Of a stretch of DNA of 64,000 bases, positions 43,426-51,739 are shown in pieces. A program made the translations under genes and the position numbers. The notes beneath the pieces are model-generated. The model was not told where the DNA came from and made no database searches. It saw only the letters and a list, made by a program, of their open reading frames with translations. The DNA is from Hymenobacter taeanensis (GTDB lineage: Bacteria; Bacteroidota; Bacteroidia; Cytophagales; Hymenobacteraceae), in assembly GCF_013137895.1 (NCBI RefSeq), contig NZ_CP053538.1, forward strand, positions 3,875,001 to 3,939,000, in the 5' to 3' direction. The number at the start of each line of letters is the position of its first letter. The stretch's first letter is position 1.

Positions 43426-44727
43426 ATGAAAGAGGATTTTCTACACTATGTCTGGCAACACCAGTATTTTGATAGAACCGATTTAGCGACCGATGATGGG
43501 CAGCCGCTCACCATTCTGCGCCCAGGCTTTCGGCACACTGATGCGGGCCCCGATTTCCCGAATGCGCGCCTGCAGCTAGGGGAGGTAGAGTGGAACGGCT
43601 CCGTAGAAATCCACTTGAAGGCCTCTGACTGGTATCGGCACCTGCACCAGCAAGACCCCAAGTACGACCAAGTAATTCTGCACGTGGTGCACACTGCCGA
43701 CAAGCCCGTGTACCGCACCGATGGCAGCGTAATACCCGTGCTGGCATTAGGGTCTCGGTTGCCCGCAGGATTGCTGGCCTCTTATGAGCGCCTGCTGGAC
43801 CAGCCCAACGGCCACCCGCTGCCCTGTGCCCCGCTGCTAGGCCAGGTATCAGAGCTTACCCGCACCCTCATGTTAGACCGCGCCCTGTTAGAGCGAGTAG
43901 AGCAGAAAGCGGATGCCCTGGCGGTATTGTACGAGGGCTTGGGGCAAGACTGGGAAGCCACGGCCTGGCATGCCCTGGCCGCAGCATTTGGCTTTAAGAA
44001 AAATACTGAGCCTTTAAGTCGTTTGGCCAAAGTGCTGCCCTTAGGCATTCTGCGGCGGCACCGCCATGATCTGCGGCAACTAACTGCTCTTATGTTTGGG
44101 CAGGCCGGTTTCCTGGCAGAGCACCCCGATACTGCCCATGACCTGTATATCCGAGACCTGCAGCAGGAGTTTGCGTTTCTGCAGCACAAGTACAACCTGG
44201 TCGGTACTGGCCTAGCTCTCCACGACTGGAATTTCCTGCGCCTCCGGCCGGCTAACTTCCCTACGGTGCGACTGGCGCAACTGGTAGGCCTGTTGCATGC
44301 GCGACCTTCGCTTTTCGATGCTTTATTATCGGCCGCTGATGTGCCTGCGTTAGAGCACTTTTTTACGGTTTCGGTGCCGGAGTACTGGCGAAGCCACTAC
44401 CGGCCGGGCAAGCCGGGCAAAGTGCCCGCATTAGGCCGCAGTAGTATGCACTTGCTTATTACCAATGTGGTAGTGCCGCTGCGGGTGGCCTACGCCCGCC
44501 ACGTGGGCAACACCGATTTAGTGGAAGCCACCGTAGCTTTGCTGGAACAGCTGCCCGCCGAGCAAAACCATATCACCGAGTTGTATGATTCTCTGGGCTT
44601 TCAGCACCGTACGGCCGCCGATTCGCAGGCTTTGCTGGCGTTGCACCGCGGCTATTGCACGCCCCGGCGTTGCTTGCACTGCACTATCGGCAGCCGCCTT
44701 GTTCAACCAAACCTAGTATCTCGTTGA
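43426..44727 (+). CDS. DUF2851 family protein
   Basis: The 433-residue protein matches DUF2851, a Bacteroidota family: MKEDFLHYVWQHQYFD, LRPGFRHTDAGPDFPNARLQLGEVEWNGSVEIHLKASDW, DPKYDQVILHVVHTAD, and the C-terminal LQHKYNLVGTGLALHDWNFLRLRPANFPTVRLAQL with CxxxxCLHC-like cysteines (HRGYCTPRRCLHCTIG). The N-terminal part looks like a nuclease-type fold (E..H..D..H.H), which is an inference. No signal peptide. Function unknown. Confidence 0.88.
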   Translation: MKEDFLHYVWQHQYFDRTDLATDDGQPLTILRPGFRHTDAGPDFPNARLQLGEVEWNGSVEIHLKASDWYRHLHQQDPKYDQVILHVVHTADKPVYRTDGSVIPVLALGSRLPAGLLASYERLLDQPNGHPLPCAPLLGQVSELTRTLMLDRALLERVEQKADALAVLYEGLGQDWEATAWHALAAAFGFKKNTEPLSRLAKVLPLGILRRHRHDLRQLTALMFGQAGFLAEHPDTAHDLYIRDLQQEFAFLQHKYNLVGTGLALHDWNFLRLRPANFPTVRLAQLVGLLHARPSLFDALLSAADVPALEHFFTVSVPEYWRSHYRPGKPGKVPALGRSSMHLLITNVVVPLRVAYARHVGNTDLVEATVALLEQLPAEQNHITELYDSLGFQHRTAADSQALLALHRGYCTPRRCLHCTIGSRLVQPNLVSR

Positions 44728-45998
44728 AAATCCTGTTGGCTATAGTGCTGAATGGAGCCTTACTGTGGGTGATGAGGTACTGGCTGGTACGCCTACGCCG
44801 AATTCCGCAGCTGGGCGACTGGCTAATACCAACGTTGGTTCTGAAGGGAGTTGCCACTGCGTTGTCGGTAGTGCTGCTGAGCGGCGACTCGCGTTACTTC
44901 TTGGTGTGGGCACAGCGCATGACCGATCAGCTGTGGCAGCAGCCTACCGCCTGGCTTCACATGCTTACCCAGGATGAATTTCATTTTGGCACGTGGCACC
45001 TGGTGTTCCACGGGTTCTCCAACACCTTTTTCATCATGAAGGTAATTTCGGTGCTCAATCTGGCATCGGGCGGAAATGTATGGTTAAACTCGTGCTACCT
45101 GTCGTTATTCAGCTTTTGGGGCAGCTGGGAGCTAGTGAGAATGCTGCGCCACCTCTGGTCAACTACGGTGGCACGGGGCGCGGTTGGGGGCTTCCTGCTG
45201 TGGCCTACCATCGTGTACTGGACGTCTGGCTTGACCAAAGAGAGCCTGCTGGTGGGGAGTGGTGCCTTGGTAGTAGCCAGCGTGCTGCAACTGTGCTACG
45301 GCAAAACCAGCAGCACCCCCCGCTTACTCCTTGTGCTGGCTGTGGTGGCGCTACTACATTTTAAAATGCGCTTTTTTTCAGCGGCCGCGCTGCTGGGGGT
45401 GCTTAGTGGCTTATGCCTCATTAGAACAATGCAGCAGCTAGGAGGTGCCCGGCACAGGCTAACTCAAGTGGTGCTGTTGGTAAGTCTACTGGCGGGCGGG
45501 GCTTGGGCCGCGAGTGAAGTAAGCCCGGCCTTCCGCCTGAACAAGTTCACAAGCCAGCTCCAGCGCAACTACTCCGAGCTGTTACGGTCTTCCCGCAACC
45601 GGCCTCATCTGGAGTATCCTACGCTGGCCCCCACCACGGAGAGCGTACTGCAGAATGCCCCCAGGGCCGTGGCTAATGTGCTTACGTACCCGCGGCCGTG
45701 GGAGGGGGGCGGCTTTCTGTACGTAATTGCTGGCCTCGAAAATATTCTGCTGCTTGTGCTGCTACTTGTGGCAGTAGCCAGCCTAACGGAGCGGCAGCGC
45801 GGACTGCTGCCGTTTGCCGTGGTACTATCCTTACTGGTGTATTGCGTATTACTGGCGGCACTTTTAGGCCTTACCACTCCCAACTTAGGCACCTTGAGTC
45901 GCTACCGGGTATCTTTTTTGCCTTATCTGTTGTTGGTGGTTTTGCAGAACAGCTACGTAGCTCGCCTGCAGCGCCGCCTGGAGCCCGGCAATGTGTAA
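44724..45998 (+). CDS. Polytopic membrane protein of unknown function
   Basis: The frame is open from 44655, but a TTG at 44724 overlapping the TGA of the DUF2851 gene (TTGA) is the likely start: it opens with a membrane helix (LKILLAIVLNGALLWVMRYW) and gives 424 residues. About ten hydrophobic helices are present, with conserved-looking loops HFGTWHLVFHGFSNTFFIMKV and WPTIVYWTSGLTKESLLVGSGAL. The latter resembles loops in membrane glycan polymerase or transferase proteins, but I cannot name a family. Translational coupling to DUF2851 suggests co-expression. Confidence 0.6.
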   Translation: MKILLAIVLNGALLWVMRYWLVRLRRIPQLGDWLIPTLVLKGVATALSVVLLSGDSRYFLVWAQRMTDQLWQQPTAWLHMLTQDEFHFGTWHLVFHGFSNTFFIMKVISVLNLASGGNVWLNSCYLSLFSFWGSWELVRMLRHLWSTTVARGAVGGFLLWPTIVYWTSGLTKESLLVGSGALVVASVLQLCYGKTSSTPRLLLVLAVVALLHFKMRFFSAAALLGVLSGLCLIRTMQQLGGARHRLTQVVLLVSLLAGGAWAASEVSPAFRLNKFTSQLQRNYSELLRSSRNRPHLEYPTLAPTTESVLQNAPRAVANVLTYPRPWEGGGFLYVIAGLENILLLVLLLVAVASLTERQRGLLPFAVVLSLLVYCVLLAALLGLTTPNLGTLSRYRVSFLPYLLLVVLQNSYVARLQRRLEPGNV

Positions 45999-46027
45999 GC
46001 AATAGGGCACAACCATTCGGCAACCCG

Positions 46028-46035
46028 TATCTTTG
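46028..46035 (+). promoter_or_regulatory. -7 promoter box TATCTTTG before the NeuD-like gene
   Basis: A perfect TAnnTTTG, 47 nt before the ATG at 46083. Confidence 0.6.
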
Positions 46036-46082
46036 CCTTTTGAAATAAACTGTCGGCCTGCTTGGGGCCGTTTTTCGATTCT

Positions 46083-46715
46083 ATGGAAAACCCCGTAATC
46101 ATTCTGGGTGCGCAAGCCGTTGGTACGGCCGCACTAGATGCCTTTCAGAGCAACGACGTAGTTATCTACTGCCTGCTCGATGATGATGCCAAGCTGCAGA
46201 ATACTGAGCTGAATGATGTGCCCGTAATGGGCAATACCGATGATAAGGAACTGCTCAAGCTATTGGGCAAGAAGTGTGAAGTTTTTGTAGCTACCGAGGA
46301 CACGGCCAGCCGCCGCAGTCTCACCAATATGCTGCGCGAGGAGTACGAAGTGGCCCCGGTAAATGCCATTCATGAGCGAGCCAGCGTATCAAAGCACGCG
46401 TGGCTGGGGCATGGTAACCTCATTGGCCCAAACGCCGTGGTGGCTGGTACGGCCAAGCTCGGCGACGGGTGCATTGTAGGGGCCAACGCCGTGGTAGACG
46501 TGAAGGCTGAACTCGGTGACTTTGCTCAACTGGGTGCCGGTGCTATTCTCAATGCCGAGGTTACGGTGGGAGAGCTGGCCTTCATTGGGGCCGGAGCTGT
46601 AATTGTGGCCGGCGTTAAAATTGGCGCCAAGGCCCGCGTAGGCGCTGGCTCAGTAGTGGTGGCCGATGTACCCGCAAACCAAACTGTTTTCGGTAACCCT
46701 GCCCAAAAAGTATAA
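46083..46715 (+). CDS. NeuD/PglD-like sugar O-acyltransferase with left-handed beta-helix
   Basis: The ATG at 46083 gives 210 residues. An N-terminal Rossmann-like sugar-binding domain (MENPVIILGAQAVGTAALDAF, CLLDDDAK) is followed by a left-handed beta-helix of hexapeptide repeats (LGHGNLIGPNAVVAGTAKLGDGCIVGANAVVDVKAELGDFAQLGAGA), ending VFGNPAQKV. This plan matches PglD and NeuD acetyltransferases, which acetylate nucleotide-linked sugars for glycan synthesis. The actual substrate is unknown. It has its own promoter; trhO follows after 92 bp. Confidence 0.82.
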   Translation: MENPVIILGAQAVGTAALDAFQSNDVVIYCLLDDDAKLQNTELNDVPVMGNTDDKELLKLLGKKCEVFVATEDTASRRSLTNMLREEYEVAPVNAIHERASVSKHAWLGHGNLIGPNAVVAGTAKLGDGCIVGANAVVDVKAELGDFAQLGAGAILNAEVTVGELAFIGAGAVIVAGVKIGAKARVGAGSVVVADVPANQTVFGNPAQKV

Positions 46716-46807
46716 ACTCGAGAACTTAGAAGACAGTGCTCAGAACTGAGATACAGTACAAACTATTCTTAGTTCTAAGGTCTGATAACTCACTTCTATT
46801 GAATAAG

Positions 46808-47761
46808 ATGGACTACCTCGTTCTGCTGTACTATTGCTACACGCCCATCGAGAACCCCGAGCAATTTCGGGAGGAGCACCACCGGCTGTGTTTGAGCCTA
46901 AACCTGCTGGGGCGCATTATTGTGGCCTCTGAGGGGCTAAACGGCACGGTATCGGGCCGCCGGGTTGACTGTGAGGAGTACATGCGCATTGTGAAGGCTG
47001 ATCCGCGCTTTGCGGCACTGGAGTTTAAAGTGGAGGAGGCCCCGGCCCATACTTTCCAGAAGCTGCACGTGCGTGTGAAGCCGGAAATTGTGCACGTAGG
47101 CCTGCCTCACATCAGGCCCTACGAGCGTACCGGCATTCATCTGTCGCCGGAGGAGTTTCGGGACCTGAAAGATCAGGAAGATGTGGTGGTGCTTGATGTC
47201 CGCTCCGACTATGAGCACCAGCTGGGGCGCTTCAAGAATGCTGTTACGCTTGACATTGAAAACTTCCGGGAGTTTCCTGAGAAAGTTGAGGAGCTGGAGC
47301 AGTACAAGGGCAAAAAGATTCTCACGTATTGCACCGGCGGTATTAAGTGCGAGAAGGCCAGCGCTTTTCTGCTCGATCAAGGGTTTGAGAACGTGTACCA
47401 GCTGCATGGGGGCATCATTAAATATGGCCTGGAAGCTGGCGGCGAAGACTTTGACGGCAAGTGCTATGTGTTTGATGGCCGCGTGGCCGTTGACGTAAAC
47501 AGCGTTAACCCCACCGTCATCAGCAATTGCCATCATTGCCACACGCCCTCCGACCGGATGGTGAACTGTGCCAACCCGCACTGCAACGCGCACGTACCCC
47601 TGTGCGAATCCTGTGCTGAGCAGCTAGATGGGGCCTGTTCTGCCATTTGCCAGGAGCACCCCGATAAGCGCCCCTACGATGGCACCGGCACGTATCCTAA
47701 ACTCAGCAACAACTACAACCCTGAGCAGGGGCTGTTATCATACCGGGCACCGGCCCGCTAA
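46808..47761 (+). CDS. trhO: tRNA uridine-34 hydroxylase (rhodanese-like, YceA/TrhO)
   Basis: The ATG at 46808 gives 317 residues. The N-terminal acylphosphatase-like domain includes VASEGLNGTVSG, the rhodanese domain has VVVLDVRSDYEHQLG and the catalytic loop LTYCTGGIKCEKASAFL, and the C-terminal Cys-rich region (CHHCHTPSDRMVNCANPHCNAHVPLCESCAEQ) may bind zinc. TrhO enzymes make 5-hydroxyuridine at the wobble position of tRNA using oxygen. The length is normal. Confidence 0.93.
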   Translation: MDYLVLLYYCYTPIENPEQFREEHHRLCLSLNLLGRIIVASEGLNGTVSGRRVDCEEYMRIVKADPRFAALEFKVEEAPAHTFQKLHVRVKPEIVHVGLPHIRPYERTGIHLSPEEFRDLKDQEDVVVLDVRSDYEHQLGRFKNAVTLDIENFREFPEKVEELEQYKGKKILTYCTGGIKCEKASAFLLDQGFENVYQLHGGIIKYGLEAGGEDFDGKCYVFDGRVAVDVNSVNPTVISNCHHCHTPSDRMVNCANPHCNAHVPLCESCAEQLDGACSAICQEHPDKRPYDGTGTYPKLSNNYNPEQGLLSYRAPAR

Positions 47762-47783
47762 CCTCCCAGGTCCTAAACCGTAT

Positions 47784-47874
47784 CATCCTGCCGAAGGAAG
47801 AAGCAACTGTTGCCTGCGTCTCAGATAAGGTCTGGCGCTGGTAATAGTGCGTTTTCTTCCCCCTCGGCAGGATG
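47784..47874. repeat. Inverted repeat between trhO and the phosphorylase gene
   Basis: Perfect 11-bp arms CATCCTGCCGA (47784-47794) and TCGGCAGGATG (47864-47874), extended inward by an imperfect AAGGAAGAA/TTCTTCC pairing, around about 55-70 nt that includes the small palindrome GCAACTGTTGC (47803-47813). It has no T run. It may be a REP-like element or a leader structure. Confidence 0.6.
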
Positions 47875-47946
47875 GTGGTTTCTAGGCCACCCCCCAATTC
47901 GTTTTTCCGTACCATTGCACCTTCCTTTCCAAAAATCTCCTTTTCT

Positions 47947-48819
47947 ATGGCCATCCCTGACTCCGAACTGATCCTGAATAAAGACGGCAGCATTTACCAC
48001 CTGAACCTGCTGCCCGATCATATCTCGGACACCATCATCACGGTGGGTGACCCAGACCGGGTGCCGTCGGTGAGCCAGCACTTCGACTCAATTGAAACCG
48101 TAATCCAAAAGCGCGAATTTGTTACGCACGTGGGGTACTACCGCGGCAAACGCCTGACGGTTATCAGCACGGGTATGGGCACCGATAATATTGACATTCT
48201 GCTCAATGAGCTTGATGCGTTGGTGAATATCGATTTTGTTACGCGCGAGGCTAGGCCACTTGAGGAGCGCATCAACCTGCGCATTATCCGGGTGGGCACT
48301 AGCGGCGCATTGCAGGCCGATATTCCGGTAGGTTCTCACTTAGTGACGGAACACGCCGTGGGTCTCGACTCGCTGATGCAGTTTTACCCACTCGTGGAGA
48401 CAGGCCTGGAAGTAGAAGTAGCGCGCGAAATTCAGCAGAGCCTACAGCTTGATTACCGCCCGTACTGCGTGCGCGGCTCTGATTTGCTCCGTGAGCAGCT
48501 GGGGGCTGGCATGATACCCGGCAACACGCTTACCTGCCCCGGTTTCTACGGGCCTCAGGGCCGCGTGCTGCGTCTTGATCTGCGCCTGCCCACTCTCATC
48601 CAGCAGTTCCAGCAGTTCCGCCATCAGAGCGCCGAGGGCGAGTTCCGCCTCACCAACTTTGAGATGGAAACCGCGGGCTACTACGCGCTGGGCCGCATGC
48701 TAGGCCACGAGGTAGTGTCTTTGAATGCTATTGTAGCCAACCGCGCGTCTGGTGAATTCGCTACCAATTCAGAGGCCGTGATTAATGATTTAATTGCCAA
48801 AACGCTGGACCGGGTATAG
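47947..48819 (+). CDS. Nucleoside phosphorylase, uridine phosphorylase-like
   Basis: The ATG at 47947 gives 290 residues of the PNP/UDP family. Key segments are TIITVGDPDRVPSVSQHFD (phosphate site), LTVISTGMGTDNIDILLNEL, IIRVGTSGALQADIPVGSHLV, and the nucleoside site FEMETAGYYALGRMLG. It splits uridine (or a related nucleoside) with phosphate to the base and ribose 1-phosphate, next in line after cytidine deaminase. Substrate specificity is inferred. Confidence 0.88.
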   Translation: MAIPDSELILNKDGSIYHLNLLPDHISDTIITVGDPDRVPSVSQHFDSIETVIQKREFVTHVGYYRGKRLTVISTGMGTDNIDILLNELDALVNIDFVTREARPLEERINLRIIRVGTSGALQADIPVGSHLVTEHAVGLDSLMQFYPLVETGLEVEVAREIQQSLQLDYRPYCVRGSDLLREQLGAGMIPGNTLTCPGFYGPQGRVLRLDLRLPTLIQQFQQFRHQSAEGEFRLTNFEMETAGYYALGRMLGHEVVSLNAIVANRASGEFATNSEAVINDLIAKTLDRV

Positions 48820-48864
48820 CCCACGCTAGGTGGCGCTAGGCCACACTTGCCTTTATTTTGGCAT

Positions 48865-48912
48865 AAAGAAGCCCCCGACTGGTCTGATAACAGACCGGCC
48901 GGGGGCTTCTTT
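48865..48912. terminator. Terminator between the phosphorylase and lacI genes
   Basis: A 22-bp stem with two mismatched positions (48865-48886 with 48891-48912), A and T at the ends, shared by converging genes. Confidence 0.88.
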
Positions 48913-48918
48913 GTATGG

Positions 48919-49947
48919 CTATTTCTTTTTTAGCGTTGAAGAAGCTCGAACCAGCAAATCGGGCTGCAGCACTACTCGACGGGGAGAAAAGTTTGTGTTG
49001 CTCTCCCGCAGAATTTCCAGCAGAAGTCGCACCGCCGACTGTCCCATCTGCTCGCAGCGCTGATCTACGGAAGTGAGCATAGGCTCGGTCAGGGAAGTAA
49101 ATGTTTCGTTGCTAAAGCCTGCCAGAGCCATATCCTGGGGTACCCGTAAGTGGTGGCGCTTGAGTTCCTGCATGGCCCCTACAACAGAAAAATCACTGGC
49201 TGAGAAAACAGCGTCAGGCCGTTGTGGGAGAGCTAACATGCGCTGCATGCCCGTTACGCCATCTTCCAAGGTCATATCACAGACATACAGCAGTTCCTCC
49301 TCTACGGGCAATCCTTGTTCCAGCAGGGCATCAATATAGCCTTGGCGCCGGTTTTTGTAAATGTTAAGGTGTTGGGGCCCGGTGAAATGCGCAATACGGC
49401 GGCAACCTTGCATTATCAGATGTTTGGTGGCCTGGTAGCCTCCCGCGCGGTCATCAATCACTACGGCATTCACATCGAGGCCATCCAACACCCGGTCAAA
49501 GAAAACCAGCGGAATCTCCTGCTTCTGGACTTTCTCAAAGTGCTTAAAGTCAAGAGTGTTACGAGCCAGTGATACTAAAATACCTTCTACCTGCGCGCTT
49601 AACAACGACTCAATGTTTTTGCGCTCATGGGCCACATCTTCATTTGATTGGCAAATCATGACGTTGAAGCCCGCTTTGCTGGCTACCATCTCAATGCCTT
49701 TCACCACCATCGTGAAGAAGTGCCCATCAATGTGGGGGACCATTACGCCCAGCAGATTGCTACGACCCTTGCGTAACCCCGCCGCCATATGGTTGGGCTG
49801 GTAGTGAAGTTCCTTGGCCAGCTTCCAGACCCTTTTCTTGGTAGAGTCACTAATGCTTGGGTGGTCGCTCAGAGCCCGCGAAACCGTAGACACTGAGATA
49901 CTAAGCTGTTTGGCAAGGTCAGTAATGGAGGCTTTTGCGCGGGCCAA
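48919..49947 (-). CDS. LacI-family transcriptional regulator of the glycan locus
   Basis: The 342-residue protein has a LacI helix-turn-helix at residues 8-27 (ITDLAKQLSISVSTVSRAL), a hinge (YQPNHMAAGLRKGRSNLLGV) and a periplasmic-binding-protein-like effector domain to the end (FFDRVLDG, VIDDRAGGYQATKHL, FSASDFSVVGAMQEL). It should bind palindromes as a dimer and release them on binding a sugar. The downstream locus carries several copies of GCAAACGTTTGC, a typical LacI-family operator with the central CG, so this is its likely regulator. It follows a GH43 gene on the same strand after 160 bp. Confidence 0.92.
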   Translation of the reverse strand: MARAKASITDLAKQLSISVSTVSRALSDHPSISDSTKKRVWKLAKELHYQPNHMAAGLRKGRSNLLGVMVPHIDGHFFTMVVKGIEMVASKAGFNVMICQSNEDVAHERKNIESLLSAQVEGILVSLARNTLDFKHFEKVQKQEIPLVFFDRVLDGLDVNAVVIDDRAGGYQATKHLIMQGCRRIAHFTGPQHLNIYKNRRQGYIDALLEQGLPVEEELLYVCDMTLEDGVTGMQRMLALPQRPDAVFSASDFSVVGAMQELKRHHLRVPQDMALAGFSNETFTSLTEPMLTSVDQRCEQMGQSAVRLLLEILRESNTNFSPRRVVLQPDLLVRASSTLKKK

Positions 49948-49983
49948 GGGGCGTGACTATTAAAAGGATAAGCAAAAATCAAT

Positions 49984-49995
49984 GCAAACAACTGC
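49984..49995. promoter_or_regulatory. Weak copy of the GCAAACGTTTGC operator before lacI
   Basis: GCAAACAACTGC matches 9 of 12 positions, 37 nt before the lacI ATG. It could allow autoregulation; the match is weak. Confidence 0.3.
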
Positions 49996-50107
49996 GCAAA
50001 TTTCACGCAAAGCAATGCAATAATACAGCTGAGTTAGGTTTGAAGTATTATGGGCTTCAACCTTTGTACTTCCAGAATACGTAACTGGCAAAGCCCCGCA
50101 ACGGGCT

Positions 50108-51181
50108 CTAGCTCGGAAGCGGTTGGGGCGTGTAGGTGGGGCCCTGGCAACGGGGGCCCTGCGTCGTCCAGGCGAGCTTATCAATACAGAGCTGCCGTTC
50201 CTTCATGCCTTTATCCCAGGCATGGTACACCAGGTATTCCGTTTTGCCATCGGGGCTAAGCACGTGGGAGTGGTGGCCGGGGCCGCGTACATGGCCCTCT
50301 ACGGCATGAAGTACGCGTGGGCCCTTTTCGGCTCCCGCATCAGAGTAGGGGCCCATAATAGTTTCGGCCACGCAATAATCAACGCCGTAGCGCGGGGTGA
50401 GGAAGTTTGCGCCGCTGTAGAAGCAGTAGTATTTGCCGTTGTGCTTGCGCATAAAGGGGCCTTCCAGGGTGTGCCACTCCTTAAACGTTTGGTTGTCATA
50501 GAGGGGCATGGTGCGGTTTTTCTCAAACACCGTCCAGTCGTGGCGGGCCCGCATAACGGTTTTACTCTCACCGGCCAGGCTGGTCATGTTCACGAGGCGG
50601 TCAACTACCAGGCCAGTGCCGGGGCGGTACCCATTGTTGGTATCAATGAAGTCGCGGGCATAGAACAGGTACCACTGTCCATCAGAGTCGCGGTAGGGGT
50701 GGGCATCAATGGTGAACTTGCTGTCTGGCACATCCAGCAAGGCCACCTGCTGGTAGGGACCCTCGGGGGTTTTGCTGGTGGCCACGTGCAAACGGTGGCC
50801 TACGCTCGCGCCAATAGCCCCGCCCCCCATGGAGTAGTACATGTAAAACGTGCCATTATGGTAAATGACCTCAGGCGCCCAGAAGTCGGCTCCGGCAGCT
50901 CCGGCGGGTGGGGTGAGCGCGCCGCCTGCATTTTTCCAGTCAACTAAGTTGGTGGAGGTAAGCAAGGTGAAAATCCGCCCGTCGGGGGTGCGGCCCTGGC
51001 CCGTGGTGCCAAAGGCGTAATAACGGCCCTGATGGCGCAGCACGAAGGGGTCGGGGAACTGGCCAGCGTATACAGGATTGGTGTAAGTGCGAGCAGAGGC
51101 CCGGGCCGCCGCTTGGTGTAGGATTGCCAGGGAAGCTAGGCCCGCAGTAGCTTGCTGCAGAAAATGACGACGAGAGGGCAT
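50108..51181 (-). CDS. Glycoside hydrolase family 43, Tat/Sec-exported
   Basis: The ATG at 51181 gives 357 residues. The N-terminus MPSRRHFLQQATAGLASLA looks like a twin-arginine export signal. The five-bladed propeller of GH43 follows, with the catalytic base Asp in QFPDPFVLRH (residue 44), the pKa-modulating Asp in KFTIDAHPYRD and the general acid Glu in LEGPFMRKHNG. GH43 enzymes act mainly as alpha-L-arabinofuranosidases, endo-arabinanases or beta-xylosidases. Without a lipobox it is probably periplasmic. Divergent from the TIM-barrel glycosidase gene; a CATCTTTG promoter-like box lies 33 nt upstream (51215-51222). Confidence 0.9.
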   Translation of the reverse strand: MPSRRHFLQQATAGLASLAILHQAAARASARTYTNPVYAGQFPDPFVLRHQGRYYAFGTTGQGRTPDGRIFTLLTSTNLVDWKNAGGALTPPAGAAGADFWAPEVIYHNGTFYMYYSMGGGAIGASVGHRLHVATSKTPEGPYQQVALLDVPDSKFTIDAHPYRDSDGQWYLFYARDFIDTNNGYRPGTGLVVDRLVNMTSLAGESKTVMRARHDWTVFEKNRTMPLYDNQTFKEWHTLEGPFMRKHNGKYYCFYSGANFLTPRYGVDYCVAETIMGPYSDAGAEKGPRVLHAVEGHVRGPGHHSHVLSPDGKTEYLVYHAWDKGMKERQLCIDKLAWTTQGPRCQGPTYTPQPLPS

Positions 51182-51398
51182 ACGGGTAAAAAGCTTGATG
51201 GGAGAGGTAAAGAGCAAAGATGCTTCTGTGCTTACAGCTCATTCTTGGACGCTGTTACAGAGATAGTGCGTGCGGAAGCTGGCGCGCAACGAGTAGGAGC
51301 AAAGTGATGCTAGGCAGATAAGTTGGGCGCAGTAGTACTGCTTATGTAAGGAGTAGCACAAAAGGACAGCACTCAGAGAAGCTAAGATGAGTAGAAAA

Positions 51399-51414
51399 AT
51401 GCAAACGTTTGCAT
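51399..51414. promoter_or_regulatory. LacI-type operator, 16-bp palindrome ATGCAAACGTTTGCAT
   Basis: The longest perfect copy of the operator in the window, in the divergent control region, 218 nt before one start and 326 nt before the other. Confidence 0.75.
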
Positions 51415-51584
51415 AAATTATAACATAAACTTAGCTTGCAACGTCTACATACCTCCTTTGGGCTCTACTTAAGGTACTAGCTAAACCATGAAATCAGTAA
51501 ACAGGAGCACTGTAAGCCCTGAATAGAATTTCAGCTCGGAAATTACTTATCTAATGCAAACCGCTAGGGTTAAGTATTGAGCAT

Positions 51585-51596
51585 ACAATCGTTTGC
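51585..51596. promoter_or_regulatory. Second, imperfect LacI-type operator
   Basis: ACAATCGTTTGC matches 10 of 12 positions of GCAAACGTTTGC, 144 nt before the glycosidase ATG. Paired with the site at 51399 it could allow looping. Confidence 0.5.
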
Positions 51597-51739
51597 GTGG
51601 AGCCAATAACCCAAGCAATGCTCTGGAGTATGGCTCCAGGCAGGTAGGCTAAGTGGTAGACAAACCAGCATGCAGTTGCTGTAACTTCTATCTATCTAAC
51701 CGGAGCCGTTATACTTCCATCATTCCAAGACCCACCTCG

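Larger units (their letters stand above)
51182..51739. promoter_or_regulatory. 558-bp divergent control region of the glycan locus
   Basis: It separates the GH43 gene (-) from the TIM-barrel glycosidase gene (+). It contains a 16-bp palindromic operator at 51399-51414, a weaker one at 51585-51596 and a half-site GCAAAC at 51556-51561. No protein gene fits. Confidence 0.7.

Noticed and set aside
50123..50947. 274-codon plus-strand frame
   Set aside because: It is the antisense shadow of the GH43 gene; the product has no recognisable domain, whereas the minus strand has all GH43 catalytic motifs.
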